A stretch of 64,000 bases of DNA, taken from positions 168,996-232,995 of the forward strand of contig DF239311.1 of assembly GCA_000507305.1 (NCBI GenBank), written 5' to 3'. Below are positions 51,158-60,604 of the stretch, piece by piece. Within the stretch, counting starts at the first letter, position 1. Every line of letters begins with the position of its first letter. This DNA is from Breviolum minutum Mf 1.05b.01 (lineage: Eukaryota > Sar > Dinophyceae > Suessiales > Symbiodiniaceae). Under the pieces are notes generated by a model that had not been told where the DNA came from, did no database searches, and worked only from the letters and a program-made list of their open reading frames with translations. The position numbers and the translations under genes were made by a program.

Positions 51158-52195
51158 TCTAGCATCCTTGGATCACCGGATCATACCATCCTATACTAGG
51201 TAGATGTGAAGGAATGATCATCAAATAAGGAAGACGTGATGTTGGGAATGGGCCGATTTCAGTTTCGATCTTCCAAACGTTTTAAGTTCTGTAGAGCCAA
51301 GGGGCATGATCCAAGATCGTGTGAATGTATGAGGTTCGGTGGATGCTGGAGAAATTGATATGTTTTTTCATGCATGTTTGCCGGTCGATGGTGCTTCGAA
51401 ATCTTGAATCATTTTGAGGTGTTCTGTTCTTGAAGTAAGGTATGAATTCCTTTTAAACACGCCTAGAATTGATCTGGAGTGACTGTTGAACTTCCAACAT
51501 TGGTACAGTTGAGATACGCAGATCTCTTAGGGAGTTGCCTCCAAGAATTTACGACTGCTTTGCATTGATGTGATTTGAGGAGTGATCAAAACTCTTGAAA
51601 TTTAGTTTATCCAGGGTGTAAAGAAACTACCCAGTTACATGTTTTTAAGGATGTCAAAGATATGAATGTAACAAGCCAGCAAGGATCCCTTTACTTTAGC
51701 CAATTAGATCCAACTAGTGTATATAATATAAATCAGATGTTATTGAAATGAATGATTCAAGAGTTTTGAACACAGCTCATTTGGACGAATGGACTGTTCC
51801 GACTGAGGCTACCTCGCCATCAACGATAGCCTCACTCAGGACCGAAGGGACCTCGGGAAGGAGTCCTTTCTGATTGTCCAACCATCAGTGATGTACACCC
51901 TCGAAAAAAAGCATTTTGAACCGGAAAATGGAGATTTAGAAGTTTTAGAAGATGATTTTCCTACATTCAAGGGGGTGATTTTCAGATTCCGGGGTGTAAA
52001 GTTACCTCAAGACACCGCACATATCCATATCCGTCTCCGATGACTAGAACTAAGAACTATATAGAGACACAACATATACCATAGCGGACGCATACATAAA
52101 GTACACATAGTTAAACCAATGTTCAAACGTTCCCGCTTTAACAGCTTTAAATATACAGCTTGACATGTCAATCACTTCGCATCGACATTTTGCAG
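51158..52195. other. Long intron
   Basis: Contains one IR-B element. No exon supported. Confidence 0.5.
51894..51998. mobile_element. IR-B element
   Basis: TACACCCTCGAAAAAAAGCATT at the left, GATTTTCAGATTCCGGGGTGTA at the right. The core is partly retained (GAAGATGATTTTCC). Confidence 0.75.
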
Positions 52196-52282
52196 GCCAC
52201 CTGGAAGAAGTTGGAGCCCTTTGTGACGACGTTGCGACTGAATGTGCGCGTCGGGTTGCTTAAGATGAGGCATGCAATGAGA
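52196..52282 (+). CDS. LRR exon
   Basis: Acceptor ACATTTTGCAG|G in phase 0. Reads ATWKKLEPFVTTLRLNVRVG then LLKMRHAM to donor ATGAGA|GTATGA; GATGAG|GCATGC would be an alternative GC donor. A 139-codon minus-strand frame overlaps. Confidence 0.78.
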
Positions 52283-52389
52283 GTATGACGCGACCCAACC
52301 TTCACTTCAAGAAAAGGGACACTACGTAGTAACTTCGTATTGAAAACATGGCTACTTTTGGTATTTGTATCAAACCATATTAGATTTCC

Positions 52390-52548
52390 GGGTTGGAGGT
52401 GTAGCAGTTGTTTTTGAAGGCGTTGCTGGGAAACCAAGCTCCAAAGATCATGTGTTTCACTCGCTGGAGGATAAACTGCCTTGGAGTTTGGTTGGTGAAA
52501 GTGCCAAACCAACTTGCAAGTTCGTCTCCCCACAGGGTTCATTTGGTT
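52390..52548 (+). CDS. Possible exon, unknown
   Basis: Frame GVAGKPSSKDHVFHSLEDKL then PWSLVGESAKPTCKFVSPQG. Other frames and the minus strand are also open. Splice sites unresolved. Confidence 0.48.
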
Positions 52549-52740
52549 AAAGTGGACCTTATAGAAACAAAAAAGGAACCTCAACAAATATCAACGAACC
52601 TATTTTCTACATGCTTCATTGCTTCGTTTCATTTGATGTGGTCAAGAACTTTTCATGGACGTTTTATACTCCATGTTTACCATCCGCAGATTTTGAGGTG
52701 TCCATACATTGACGTATTTTTTTTGTGTTTGTAAAACCAC

Positions 52741-52851
52741 CTTCATTTGTGACCCAAAAAGCCGAGGATTTCATCGGTTTCATGCAAAGCATTGTGGGGA
52801 AACTCGGGGGCGAAAGATTTGGGAAAACTTCATTTGGTGGAGTTTTCCGAG
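52741..52851 (+). CDS. Exon, unknown
   Basis: Donor GTTTTCCGAG|GTGCCG. Reads FVTQKAEDFIGFMQSIVGKL then GGERFGKTSFGGVFR, a helix followed by a glycine-rich strand. The 5' end is approximate. Confidence 0.77.
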
Positions 52852-53269
52852 GTGCCGTCAAATCTCATACTCCCCTTGGAACTCCGCAGCAAACAATATA
52901 AGATTGTATGAGGAAAAAGATGTTAAACGGGTTTACGAATGTGACTAAATACGGATAAATATGGATTGTGCGGGTTTCCAGTGGATGAGGGGTGCTCCAA
53001 ATTCAGCTTGCCATATGGTTAGTGTGCTCGCCAGAACGGATGCTTACAAGGATGAATGCTAAAGCTGCAATATTTTTGTTGTGAACAATGCATGATATGA
53101 AATAGATAGAAAAACTATACGTATAAAGGATTGTAAATAAACATTGCTGTGGTAGGATTCCTGTAAGTGCAAAGAATCTCGAAGATATTTTTGGAATCAC
53201 CCTGTTAGGTGGATATAGTAGGGACGACATGAGAATGGGATCAGATGTTTTCCCACTTGGCTCTCAAAG

Positions 53270-53378
53270 TTTGACCTTGTCGACCAACATTGCCCGGTGG
53301 ATTTGCTCCAAGATTTTTTTGGCAAATGTATTGATTATTCGATTCACGTTTCATTGGTTTCATCACTTGCTGACGTTT
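53270..53378 (+). CDS. Exon, helical
   Basis: Acceptor TTGGCTCTCAAAG|, consensus donor TGACGTTT|GTAAGT. Reads FDLVDQHCPVDLLQDFFGKC then IDYSIHVSLVSSLADV. Confidence 0.84.
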
Positions 53379-53536
53379 GTAAGTGATCGCAAAGCACATC
53401 AGCCTGTCAAACTGCAGCTTTGACATGCCATGTATTGAAGTCAATTGGTTCCAACATGCTTTCTTTGTGTCATATTGCTTGGGGTTTGGACCCTACCACC
53501 TACTGCATTTATGAGAATGGAATCTAATTCTACCCG

Positions 53537-53728
53537 TTGCTCAACATGACAATGTGTGAGTTTGCTAGTCCCCTGCACTGGCTGTTTTGTCCTTTTCACG
53601 AGATGGCTTTCCCTTGTAAAAGCATGAGTGGTTTGTTCAAAAGACCTCCAATTGAAGAACAGGTGCCGGTCCGACAAAAATCGCACGGCAACAGACAAAA
53701 ATTGCATTTCTTCTTCGTTTGGATTTGA
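53537..53728 (+). CDS. Possible exon, unknown
   Basis: Frame CEFASPLHWLFCPFHEMAFP then GLFKRPPIEEQVPVRQKSHG to a TGA. Both strands are open; splice sites unclear. Confidence 0.45.
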   Translation: MLNMTMCEFASPLHWLFCPFHEMAFPCKSMSGLFKRPPIEEQVPVRQKSHGNRQKLHFFFVWI

Positions 53729-53830
53729 GATCCAACTCTATCATCCCCAAACCTTGAATTTCGCAGGCCTCCGAATTTCCTAATCACTTTTCATTGCTGT
53801 GGAAATTCCGAACCTTGACTCACTTCTCCC

Positions 53831-53958
53831 ATGGAAACGAAGCATTTAACTATCCATTGCTTGGATGCAACGGGTGCTGTCTTGCGAAAGCTGCGGATGA
53901 GTGCACCGAAATGGGAAACTGTCAATTTTATACTGAAAGACGTGGAGTTTCGGTGCAG
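53831..53958 (+). CDS. LRR exon
   Basis: Donor TCGGTGCAG|GTCACA. Reads KHLTIHCLDATGAVLRKLRM then SAPKWETVNFILKDVEFRC, ending phase 2, which fits the next exon. LTIHCLDA.GAVLRKL is LRR-like. The real acceptor may be GAAACGAAG| at 53842. Confidence 0.78.
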
Positions 53959-54282
53959 GTCACATGGTGTCTCTTGACGTGGTTTTTTTTGGTGGTAGCC
54001 GTTTTTGTCATGTTGAATATCCCGTGTTCATAGTATCTAGACATAATAAATATCGGAGCAATTCTGATAAACATGCATGTGTAATAATATGATAGAATTT
54101 AATATAATATGTGTATACTGTATACGTGTATGTAGCTTAGTTTGTTGCTTTAATATAGATATATCTATATATACAAGAAGTTACCCCTTAAAAACTCGAC
54201 AAATTTCTGTTCAAAAGGCAATAAGGATCAACAAAGTTATTGGATGCCAAAAACACTCACTGTGAATACTTATTGATTCGAG

Positions 54283-54444
54283 TTCCGACGCCAACGTTCT
54301 CGTTGAAAAGGGTTGTGTTGGTCCATTCCTGCAAAGCAGCCCCAAGGAAAGTGGAGTTTTCAAGCATATGAGACTGCAAGGCTTTGGAGGTCTTCTCGAC
54401 AGAAAGGACGGGCAAGCCACCTTTTGTTTCTTCCCTAAAAAAAA
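54283..54444 (+). CDS. Exon, unknown
   Basis: Phase-compatible with 53831-53958. Reads SDANVLVEKGCVGPFLQSSP then SGVFKHMRLQGFGGLLDRKD and GQATFCFFPKK. The donor (A)8|GTAAAG is plausible, but its phase does not fit the next exon, so the 3' end is uncertain. Confidence 0.8.
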
Positions 54445-54812
54445 GTAAAGAAATTCCGGCCTATGGGAATGTTATGGGCGGCAGCTACGGGAATGTGCCA
54501 AAACATCCTTGTTGGTGAAAACAGTTAACCGTTTCACTTGCATGGTCTTGATGGCTTTCCAAAAAATTGATTGGATGTTTTTTGTTGGTCCGTGGAAACC
54601 CAACAGAAATTAATATCCAGATATGACTTGGAGCCATGGTAAGCTCGAAATAAGGTGCCAATCTTGGACACAAATTGTAGAACACCCCCTACCTTTGGAC
54701 CCCAAAACCATGAAAAATGAAGGTTTTAGGCCCCCAATATATGGGTTTAATCACCCCTCAAAATGAAGGTTGTGGGTTCCCATGGTACTAACAATCTGTT
54801 CCATTTTCGAAG

Positions 54813-54890
54813 GAACGACTTCAGGATGTCATGGAGGAGCATGAGCGTGTTTTGGAAGCTTTGCAGACTTCCAATGTGCCATCGAGTAAG
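54813..54890 (+). CDS. Exon, charged helix
   Basis: Acceptor CATTTTCGAAG|G, donor CGAGTAAG|GTGCCT. Exactly 26 codons in phase 0/0. Reads ERLQDVMEEHERVLEALQTS then NVPSSK, a likely coiled or amphipathic helix. An IR-E element sits in the following intron. Confidence 0.92.
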
Positions 54891-54955
54891 GTGCCTTTGA
54901 AATTTGAAGCATTGACGAAAAGGTGGCTGTTTGAAAAAAAGATCTCCCAAAATTA

Positions 54956-55070
54956 TACCCTCCTGGGAATTCACATATCCCGGATCCCTTCCAAACACTT
55001 TTGAGTGGACGATTTTCCAAACTTCTCGTGAACGGTGAGATATTATGGACGAACCATTCCCTGGAGGGTA
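54956..55070. mobile_element. IR-E element
   Basis: TACCCTCCTGGGAATTCACAT at the left, ACCATTCCCTGGAGGGTA at the right. Interior ACACTTTTGAGTGGACGATTTTCC. Confidence 0.88.
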
Positions 55071-55295
55071 ACAAAATGACATAAAAGAAATGAATTCAGG
55101 ATTCAGTAGTGTGTTTTCTTTAGGTATCTCAGTGGATCCCACCAATTCAACATGTTGAAACTAAGGTCTTTAATGAAATGCATGTCTTGTATGGTTCCAG
55201 GACAAGTGAAGATGAATATCCTGCAATAATATGTTATATATCTTTATGTTTTTTTGATTCAGCTAGGTGTGTGTGAGAGCTTGGCTCAGCTGTAG

Positions 55296-55499
55296 GACTC
55301 TGCCAAGCTGAGAAGGTTGTTGTACAAAAAAACGACGTCAAAGGTGGAGGAGACAATGCCACTTGAGACTTTCACGGTCGGGAAGCTTAGTGTTTGTTCG
55401 TTGACGGACGACAACAGTTTCACTTTGCACGAAATGTGGCACAAGACTCATATCAAAGTGCGTATCTTTCAACTGGATGAGGATGTGTTCTTAGAGATG
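55296..55499 (+). CDS. Exon, 68 codons, LRR-like start
   Basis: Acceptor CAGCTGTAG|G, donor TAGAGATG|GTGATT, phase 0/0. Reads DSAKLRRLLYKKTTSKVEET, then MPLETFTVGKLSVCSLTDDN and TLHEMWHKTHIKVRIFQLDE. AKLRRLLYKK opens like an LRR; the later alternation is beta-like. Confidence 0.92.
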
Positions 55500-55621
55500 G
55501 TGATTTTTATGCTGGCATGTTCTTCCAAAGAAAAGAAACATCCAAGTTGGTGAAGTAATTGCCAAGTTGGTAGCTATTGTGCTTGTGGCATGTTTTCTCA
55601 AGAAGTTTCGCAGTCTCCAAG

Positions 55622-55719
55622 TATGATCGAAATGTGAAACGACTACCTCTTACAAAAGCTGGTTTGAGAAACTACTCCTGGTCCTGCCGGATTCCCAAGC
55701 CAGACTTTTTCAATTCCAA
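55622..55719 (+). CDS. Exon, basic
   Basis: Phase-compatible with the previous exon (acceptor GTCTCCAAG|). Consensus donor AATTCCAA|GTAAGT. Reads YDRNVKRLPLTKAGLRNYSW then SCRIPKPDFFNS. Confidence 0.87.
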
Positions 55720-56384
55720 GTAAGTTGAATCAGGCAGTTTAAAGTATGCTCATCATCTCAAATCTATAGATACCTCAAATCATATTCTTTTTGGAGCCAT
55801 GAAAAGCGAAAACAAGATCCACAAATCTTCGTTTTTCAGGATATCCGATATCTTCAGAAAAAAGGTGAGTTTGGAGTTTTCAATTAAACCTTAGTAATCT
55901 GAGACTATGAACCCTAGAGTTCACACACACAAAAACCTCCTTTTTTGGGAGCTGAAAAACCTCGGGTTTTTGCTGGCAATCCTGGGGAAACACCACTGAA
56001 AAACTAACCACCTGAAAATTACCCTACGCAAAGAAAAGTAGAAGCATCTATATATCGAATCAAAACAATGCTAGTTTTCAGGGATGTATTATCCAGGTGA
56101 ATGTTAAAAAAGAGTATAGCTCAAAGTTTCAAGCTCCAAATGATGGACGTGGGAGAAGATCCACTCAGGCTTTCTATGTGAAACGAGTCCAATGGAACTA
56201 TGAGCCAGAGGACTAGCCGAGTAGTGGGGAATGGAGGTTGGTCTTTGGGGAGTTGTTTACTGTAAGAAGACACGTCATGTGGTACAATCACAATGCAAAA
56301 AAGAATGTGGATCCGATGTCCGGTCCTGTCAGGTCAACTCTTTTTGTTGAAAACATGTCTTGAGAAGGTGTTTCTGCTCACCAG
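55720..56384. other. Intron with a possible extra exon
   Basis: A worn IR-A/B-like pair lies at about 55985-56095. A Cys-rich frame at about 56266-56332 (TRHVVQSQCKKECGSDVRSC) ending at CTGTCAG|GTCAAC could be an exon. Confidence 0.45.
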
Positions 56385-56531
56385 TTTTGCCGCAGATTTC
56401 AACCACTTCAATTACGGGTCAGTTCCGTCACAGGACACAAACAGCAGTCAGATGCGTGTAGCTGTGGGGGAAGACATGAAAGTCTTCGGAGGCTTCACCG
56501 ACTTCACAAAGCCGAAGAAATGACCCAAATG
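56385..56531 (+). CDS. LRR-like exon
   Basis: Acceptor TTCTGCTCACCAG|, donor CCCAAATG|GTGAGG, 49 codons in phase 0/0. Reads FCRRFQPLQLRVSSVTGHKQ then CGGRHESLRRLHRLHKAEEM. ESLRRLHRL fits an LRR. Confidence 0.88.
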
Positions 56532-57084
56532 GTGAGGTTGTAGTATTGTTCATCTTTGAAATGTTCGGAAAATCTTTGACTTTTCAACTTTGGTCAGGTT
56601 TTTGAAGTTGTATGTTTTTTGGCTTCTCAAGTATGGTAGAGCAAGGGAAGTGTGAGGGGAATCGCAAATGCAGTTTTCATGTTGATTCCTTTGGTTGCCC
56701 TTCAATATCCTGAGTTCTGCCCTTAGTTTTTCCGTCCCCCAAATAACGGATGTTGCAAAGACAGTGGGAGGTCCAATGAGCCCAATGATTCTCATCCCAC
56801 TTCAACTAGGATGCTGTCATTTCATGCCTTTTGGAATGAATAGAATTTTACACTCACATGAAATGATTCCTTCAAGGAAAAACATTGAGAATCTAGAAGT
56901 AGTATGAAGTAGTTGAACCTTATAGGAACATTAGGAGATGAGCTCTGGAGTGAATTGACTTGTAGGCAGATAGGACTTCCTGAATTTCAGTGTGTTTCAA
57001 TGAATCGGGTGTATATTTCGACCAGTGACAATCTCCATGTCCTGTCTGCTATTCATTCCAGATTTTTGTTGGGCTCCTTTGCAG

Positions 57085-57243
57085 GGCAAAGAGGTTGGCA
57101 TTTTTGTGAGCACGCTGCTAGTGGAGAATGTGGTTTCGTCCCGGGATGGGTCTTTGATGACTCTCGGTGAAAGCTATGATTCCTTTGGGGCCGTTTCTGG
57201 TGAAATTATAGGGATCAAACCACAGAGGTCACTCCAAATGAAG
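57085..57243 (+). CDS. Exon, beta-rich
   Basis: Acceptor CTCCTTTGCAG|G, donor CAAATGAAG|GTTTTT, 53 codons in phase 0/0, matching both neighbours. Reads GKEVGIFVSTLLVENVVSSR then GSLMTLGESYDSFGAVSGEI and IGIKPQRSLQMK. A second, shorter frame is open. Confidence 0.8.
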
Positions 57244-57313
57244 GTTTTTCTAGGGGAAATTCCCCTCAAGATCATCATTAATTGAGGTTTAAGAATTATA
57301 GCAATTTGTCCAG

Positions 57314-57400
57314 GGTGATGCAAGCGCTAGGGCTAGGAATCTCCAAGACCTTCAAGGCACAGGCTCGTTCCTGTTCGATGTTCCTCCCATGATGTTAATG
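57314..57400 (+). CDS. LRR-like exon
   Basis: Acceptor AATTTGTCCAG|G, phase 0 with the previous exon across a 70-base intron. Reads GDASARARNLQDLQGTGSFL then FDVPPMMLM. The donor is unresolved. Confidence 0.72.
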
Positions 57401-57452
57401 ACCACCGGGATGGCATTTTAGGATGTTTTAAGGTGCCTTTCAACCTTTTTAG

Positions 57453-57508
57453 TGGACACGGGTAATCCCAAACGATACGTGCCACAATCTGTCACATCAA
57501 AAATCCCT
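57453..57508 (+). CDS. Short exon, frame ambiguous
   Basis: Acceptor CAACCTTTTTAG|, consensus donor AAATCCCT|GTAAGA. Either DTGNPKRYVPQSVTSKIP or WTRVIPNDTCHNLSHQKS. The boundaries are good; the frame is not settled. Confidence 0.72.
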
Positions 57509-57569
57509 GTAAGACTATTTCCAGGTTGTCACATTTCTCTAGCAAGTTCCAACCAAAGACTGGCACATC

Positions 57570-57640
57570 ATTTATTGGGCTTTCAAAAGCGACAAGTGTT
57601 TGAACCATGGGTACTTGGGATGTTACCTCCGCTGGCAAGT
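57570..57640 (+). CDS. Possible LRR-like exon
   Basis: Frame HHLLGFQKRQVFEPWVLGML then PPLAS ends near CTGGCAA|GTGACC. Acceptor unclear. Confidence 0.5.
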
Positions 57641-58173
57641 GACCACCTGGATTCTGACTGTTTCAGGCATGGGAATCTTAAAATATCATCCATTCTTAAT
57701 ATTAAACTCTTAGTAGGATGGAGAGGGTACGGAGAATTAGAACTCTTGTTTGAACTCTTTCCATGTTTTGAAGAGGCAGTTATCCAATCAATCATCACAT
57801 AGAATGCAATAGAATGCAATAGACGTAAAAGGCTGACATAATGCAATACGATACTAAAAAGCATATTTTGCTTGTTTCTTTGTTCGCTTGTTTGCTTTCT
57901 TGCTTTCTTGCTTCTTTCGTGTACCAATGTCGATGCATGTCAATACCCGATTGACTAAGTCGTCATATCATATGATCGAGTGACAATATCGTATGAAGAC
58001 GCCCTGTTGAGAGTACGATGACTCTCTCCTCTCCCATGCATTCCATTTGGACACTACATCCAGGATCAATCTGATACCTTCCCAGTTTCAGATTTTCTTG
58101 CCGATCGTTTCACTTCACAAAAGTGTTTTTTGAAACCAGGCAAACGATTCATGTGAGATTTTTTCATACCAAG

Positions 58174-58260
58174 GATCCAGAACAAGATCCTGAAGACTCG
58201 ATAGAAAGAAGACCCTCCCAGGGCCGAAATTCTCCGACCTGGGGAGAAGTCGTTGGTGCA
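58174..58260 (+). CDS. Exon, acidic then basic linker
   Basis: Acceptor CATACCAAG|G, consensus donor GTTGGTGCA|GTAAGT. Exactly 29 codons in phase 0/0. Reads DPEQDPEDSIERRPSQGRNS then PTWGEVVGA. Confidence 0.92.
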
Positions 58261-58413
58261 GTAAGTCAAGTTGTGGCTATGACTGGAAGTTACATTGTAA
58301 CTCGGCATTTTCCAGATTCTTTCAGGATCGGTATGCGGTATGTGTAAGGTGGAAAAAAATCTTGTGGAAGTGATATGTTTCATGTATGTTTGAGCCAAAA
58401 AAAAAATGATGGA

Positions 58414-58520
58414 TACATCCAGAAAAAATAAGATGACAATGGAAGACCAAGCATGAATGAAGATGTATCTCCTATTGAAGATGGGGATTTCCCATTGTCA
58501 TCTGAGTTTTCGGGAGGGTA
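58414..58520. mobile_element. IR-B element
   Basis: TACATCCAGAAAAAATAAGATG at the left, CATCTGAGTTTTCGGGAGGGTA at the right. The core GAAGATGTATCTCCTATTGAAG is intact. Confidence 0.85.
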
Positions 58521-58673
58521 TTCAGAAATTTCAGTTCCTGGATCTGATGAAACAATTTGAAGCCTTCAAAAACCTACGTAACGACGGGGCCTCCCTCGCC
58601 TCGGGCCCTCCCAAATCATGGCATCCCAGGGTTGCATAACCCAGTGGCAGCCCGGCTATGACCGAAATCCGAG

Positions 58674-58882
58674 GACAGTTTGAGATTCATCCTGCGGGAT
58701 GGCGAAGAATCTTTTCATGGCACAGATGGTGGCGTCAAAAGAGAAGTAGTGAATCTTGATGCGGATGAAGCGATCCTGGAAGTCGAACAAATGGAGAAAT
58801 CCTATCTTGGAGCCATTCAATTGAGACTTGGAAAACTTAATAAGATAGGACTTCGATGTCATGGATGGAAAAGGATGGGTTG
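58674..58882 (+). CDS. Exon, possible beta-prism (jacalin-like) segment
   Basis: Acceptor AAATCCGAG|G in phase 0, donor TGGGTTG|GTAGAT. Reads DSLRFILRDGEESFHGTDGG, then VKREVVNLDADEAILEVEQM and LGAIQLRLGKLNKIG. The V..LDADE.I.EVE...LGAIQLRLG pattern faintly recalls jacalin-type lectin strands; this is a weak inference. Confidence 0.83.
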
Positions 58883-59226
58883 GTAGATTGGTACGTGATG
58901 CTTCAAGGACTTTGTCTAATGTCATTTTTCAGAACCTAGTTTGTCTATAGGTTGCTGACAGTTTTTTTAAATAATTCCAGATATCACATGGTGCCAAGCG
59001 GGATTCAGCGGGGTGATATATTTGGACCCTCGAAAACCTCACTTGCAAAAATTTGGATGCACATCATGCATCACAATCCTGAGGCCTTTTGTTGATTCCT
59101 GTATGTTGAGGGAAGTGTCGACATGTCCATAGACAAGTTGTGGAGCTCACAAACCAAAAATCAACAAAAGATCATAAGCAACTAGGAAGTGCATGGTAAA
59201 CGGCCCTAATCACATCCACTGCATCC

Positions 59227-59227
59227 A

Positions 59228-59289
<62 letters not shown>
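59227..59289. repeat. (ATC)n microsatellite, about 20 units
   Basis: Uninterrupted CAT/ATC run about 12 bases before a possible exon. Confidence 0.97.
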
Positions 59290-59302
59290 CTACGACAGTT
59301 TT

Positions 59303-59530
59303 TTGGTGCACCAAGGAGAACTAACAAAAGGGCAATTGATATCAAAGGCTACTGTGGACCTGGCAAGAAGAATATCCAGAGGCGAGTCTAGGGCTGTGGT
59401 GATTTCTTTTTACATCGCAGGGTGCAACGTGGGTGATGTGAGGATTCAACATGTTTCCCCGGAATGTTTAGTAAACACCTTTGGATTCAGGACACCGGAA
59501 GTTGCATTTTTAGCTTTTACCATTCCCTGA
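59303..59530 (+). CDS. Possible exon, unknown
   Basis: Frame QLISKATVDLARRISRGESR then AVVISFYIAGCNVGDVRIQH and NTFGFRTPEVAFLAFT. The only long open frame. A GTGAGG at 59438 could be an internal donor. Confidence 0.57.
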   Translation: MVHQGELTKGQLISKATVDLARRISRGESRAVVISFYIAGCNVGDVRIQHVSPECLVNTFGFRTPEVAFLAFTIP

Positions 59531-59682
59531 TATTCCCTGGCACTTCGTCCCTTTAACAAACCTGTTTGTTCTTTTCAGAAACACCTATCACCTATTTACC
59601 ACACATATAGATACTACTTGCATACCTTCTGAAGCTTCAACTCTTCTTAACCACCCTTTACATGTTCGTTGGTTTGAGCCAG

Positions 59683-59757
59683 TGTTTTTTCAACGTGAAA
59701 AACCGAAACGCCGCAGCTGAAGGAATTCCCCTGGCTTTCCCGTCTGCCAGGAATCAG
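59683..59757 (+). CDS. Exon, unknown
   Basis: Acceptor GTTTGAGCCAG|, donor GGAATCAG|GTGAAA, 25 codons in phase 0/0. Reads CFFNVKNRNAAAEGIPLAFP then SARNQ. Confidence 0.68.
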
Positions 59758-60130
59758 GTGAAATGTCCACCTGGACGACAGATCCGTGACTTGATCTTCA
59801 AGGATCAGATCTTGATGGGTTATCGACATACGAGGCGCAAAAAATCGGGTTGAACGAGTTGAGGGATGATTCCGGATGGGGTGGGGTGGATATGATTTCC
59901 GTACCAATTTGTTTTAGAGAAAAGTTTTTGGGAATTTTTTTGGAGCCTCAAAATTTCATGTCATCCTGGGATTGAACCCGCGATGGGTGGATGTAAGGGA
60001 CCCCCCTGTGGAGGAAACAGATGACTGATGAACAAGGACATTCTATCTTAGGATACCTACCATCCAAATACAGTATCGTTTCATGTATAGGGAAGTTGTT
60101 TTAAGTACTGGGATTGTTGATTGCGTTTAG
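59758..60130. other. Intron sequence
   Basis: The frame of the previous exon stays open to 59853 (QIRDLIFKDQILMGYRHTRR) and may be coding. Otherwise nothing recognised. Confidence 0.4.
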
Positions 60131-60305
60131 GACTTCAATGTGTTTGGGAATCTCTTGAACAGCAGCTGGTGAAGCAGCATGCTCATGGTGCAGGCTGCAT
60201 CGTCGATACTTGCCACGACGTGAGAAGCTGGAACGCCGGAAGACGGCGAAGATGGACGGGCGAAGGGATCGGAATGGCCGAGGGGGCAGTGGCTCCGATG
60301 CGTTG
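60131..60305 (+). CDS. Exon, GC-rich, basic tail
   Basis: Acceptor TTGCGTTTAG|G, donor GATGCGTTG|GTAAAT. Only one of three frames is open throughout: LQCVWESLEQQLVKQHAHGA then GCIVDTCHDVRSWNAGRRRR and MAEGAVAPMR. Distinctly GC-rich. Confidence 0.89.
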
Positions 60306-60343
60306 GTAAATTGCTATGAAAGGTGTGAGGAACAATCAAGTGT

Positions 60344-60472
60344 TACACTCACGGAGGTTTAAGATAGCTTCCTGCAAATGTTTATTTACATTCCATCTCA
60401 AAAAGCAAAGTAATTTTGGAAGCATGTATAAATATCATTTTTCAGTGGTAATGTTAAACTTCGGCGGAGTAG
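60344..60472. mobile_element. IR-A/B-type element filling an intron
   Basis: TACACTCACGGAGGTTTAAGAT at the left, ATGTTAAACTTCGGCGGAGTAG at the right. It occupies nearly all of the intron after the 60305 donor, and its right end supplies the acceptor AG. Confidence 0.75.
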
Positions 60473-60604
60473 ATTCATCATGATTCGGGCCCCGTGCTCG
60501 CGGAAGCGTTTGGCGTAAGCAACTATTTGGCGCGTAGGCGGTCATAGCCAATCTCTCCACAAATCGCATGCCTGCCGAACCTTTCTCGCGTAGCCTGTAT
60601 GCCA
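60473..60604 (+). CDS. Exon pair with a very short internal intron
   Basis: 60473-60514 reads HHDSGPVLAEAFG and ends at a good donor (TTTGGC|GTAAGC). After 23 bases (GCGCGTAG|G) the reading resumes AVIANLSTNRMPAEPFSRSL. A 33-base intron to GGTCATAG| in another frame is an alternative. The phase with 60305 does not fit the first model, so details are open. Confidence 0.52.

Noticed and set aside
52168-52587. 139-codon open frame on the minus strand
   Set aside because: Overlaps a + LRR exon with a strong acceptor (52195) and has no splice or start context; sparse stops make such shadows common here.
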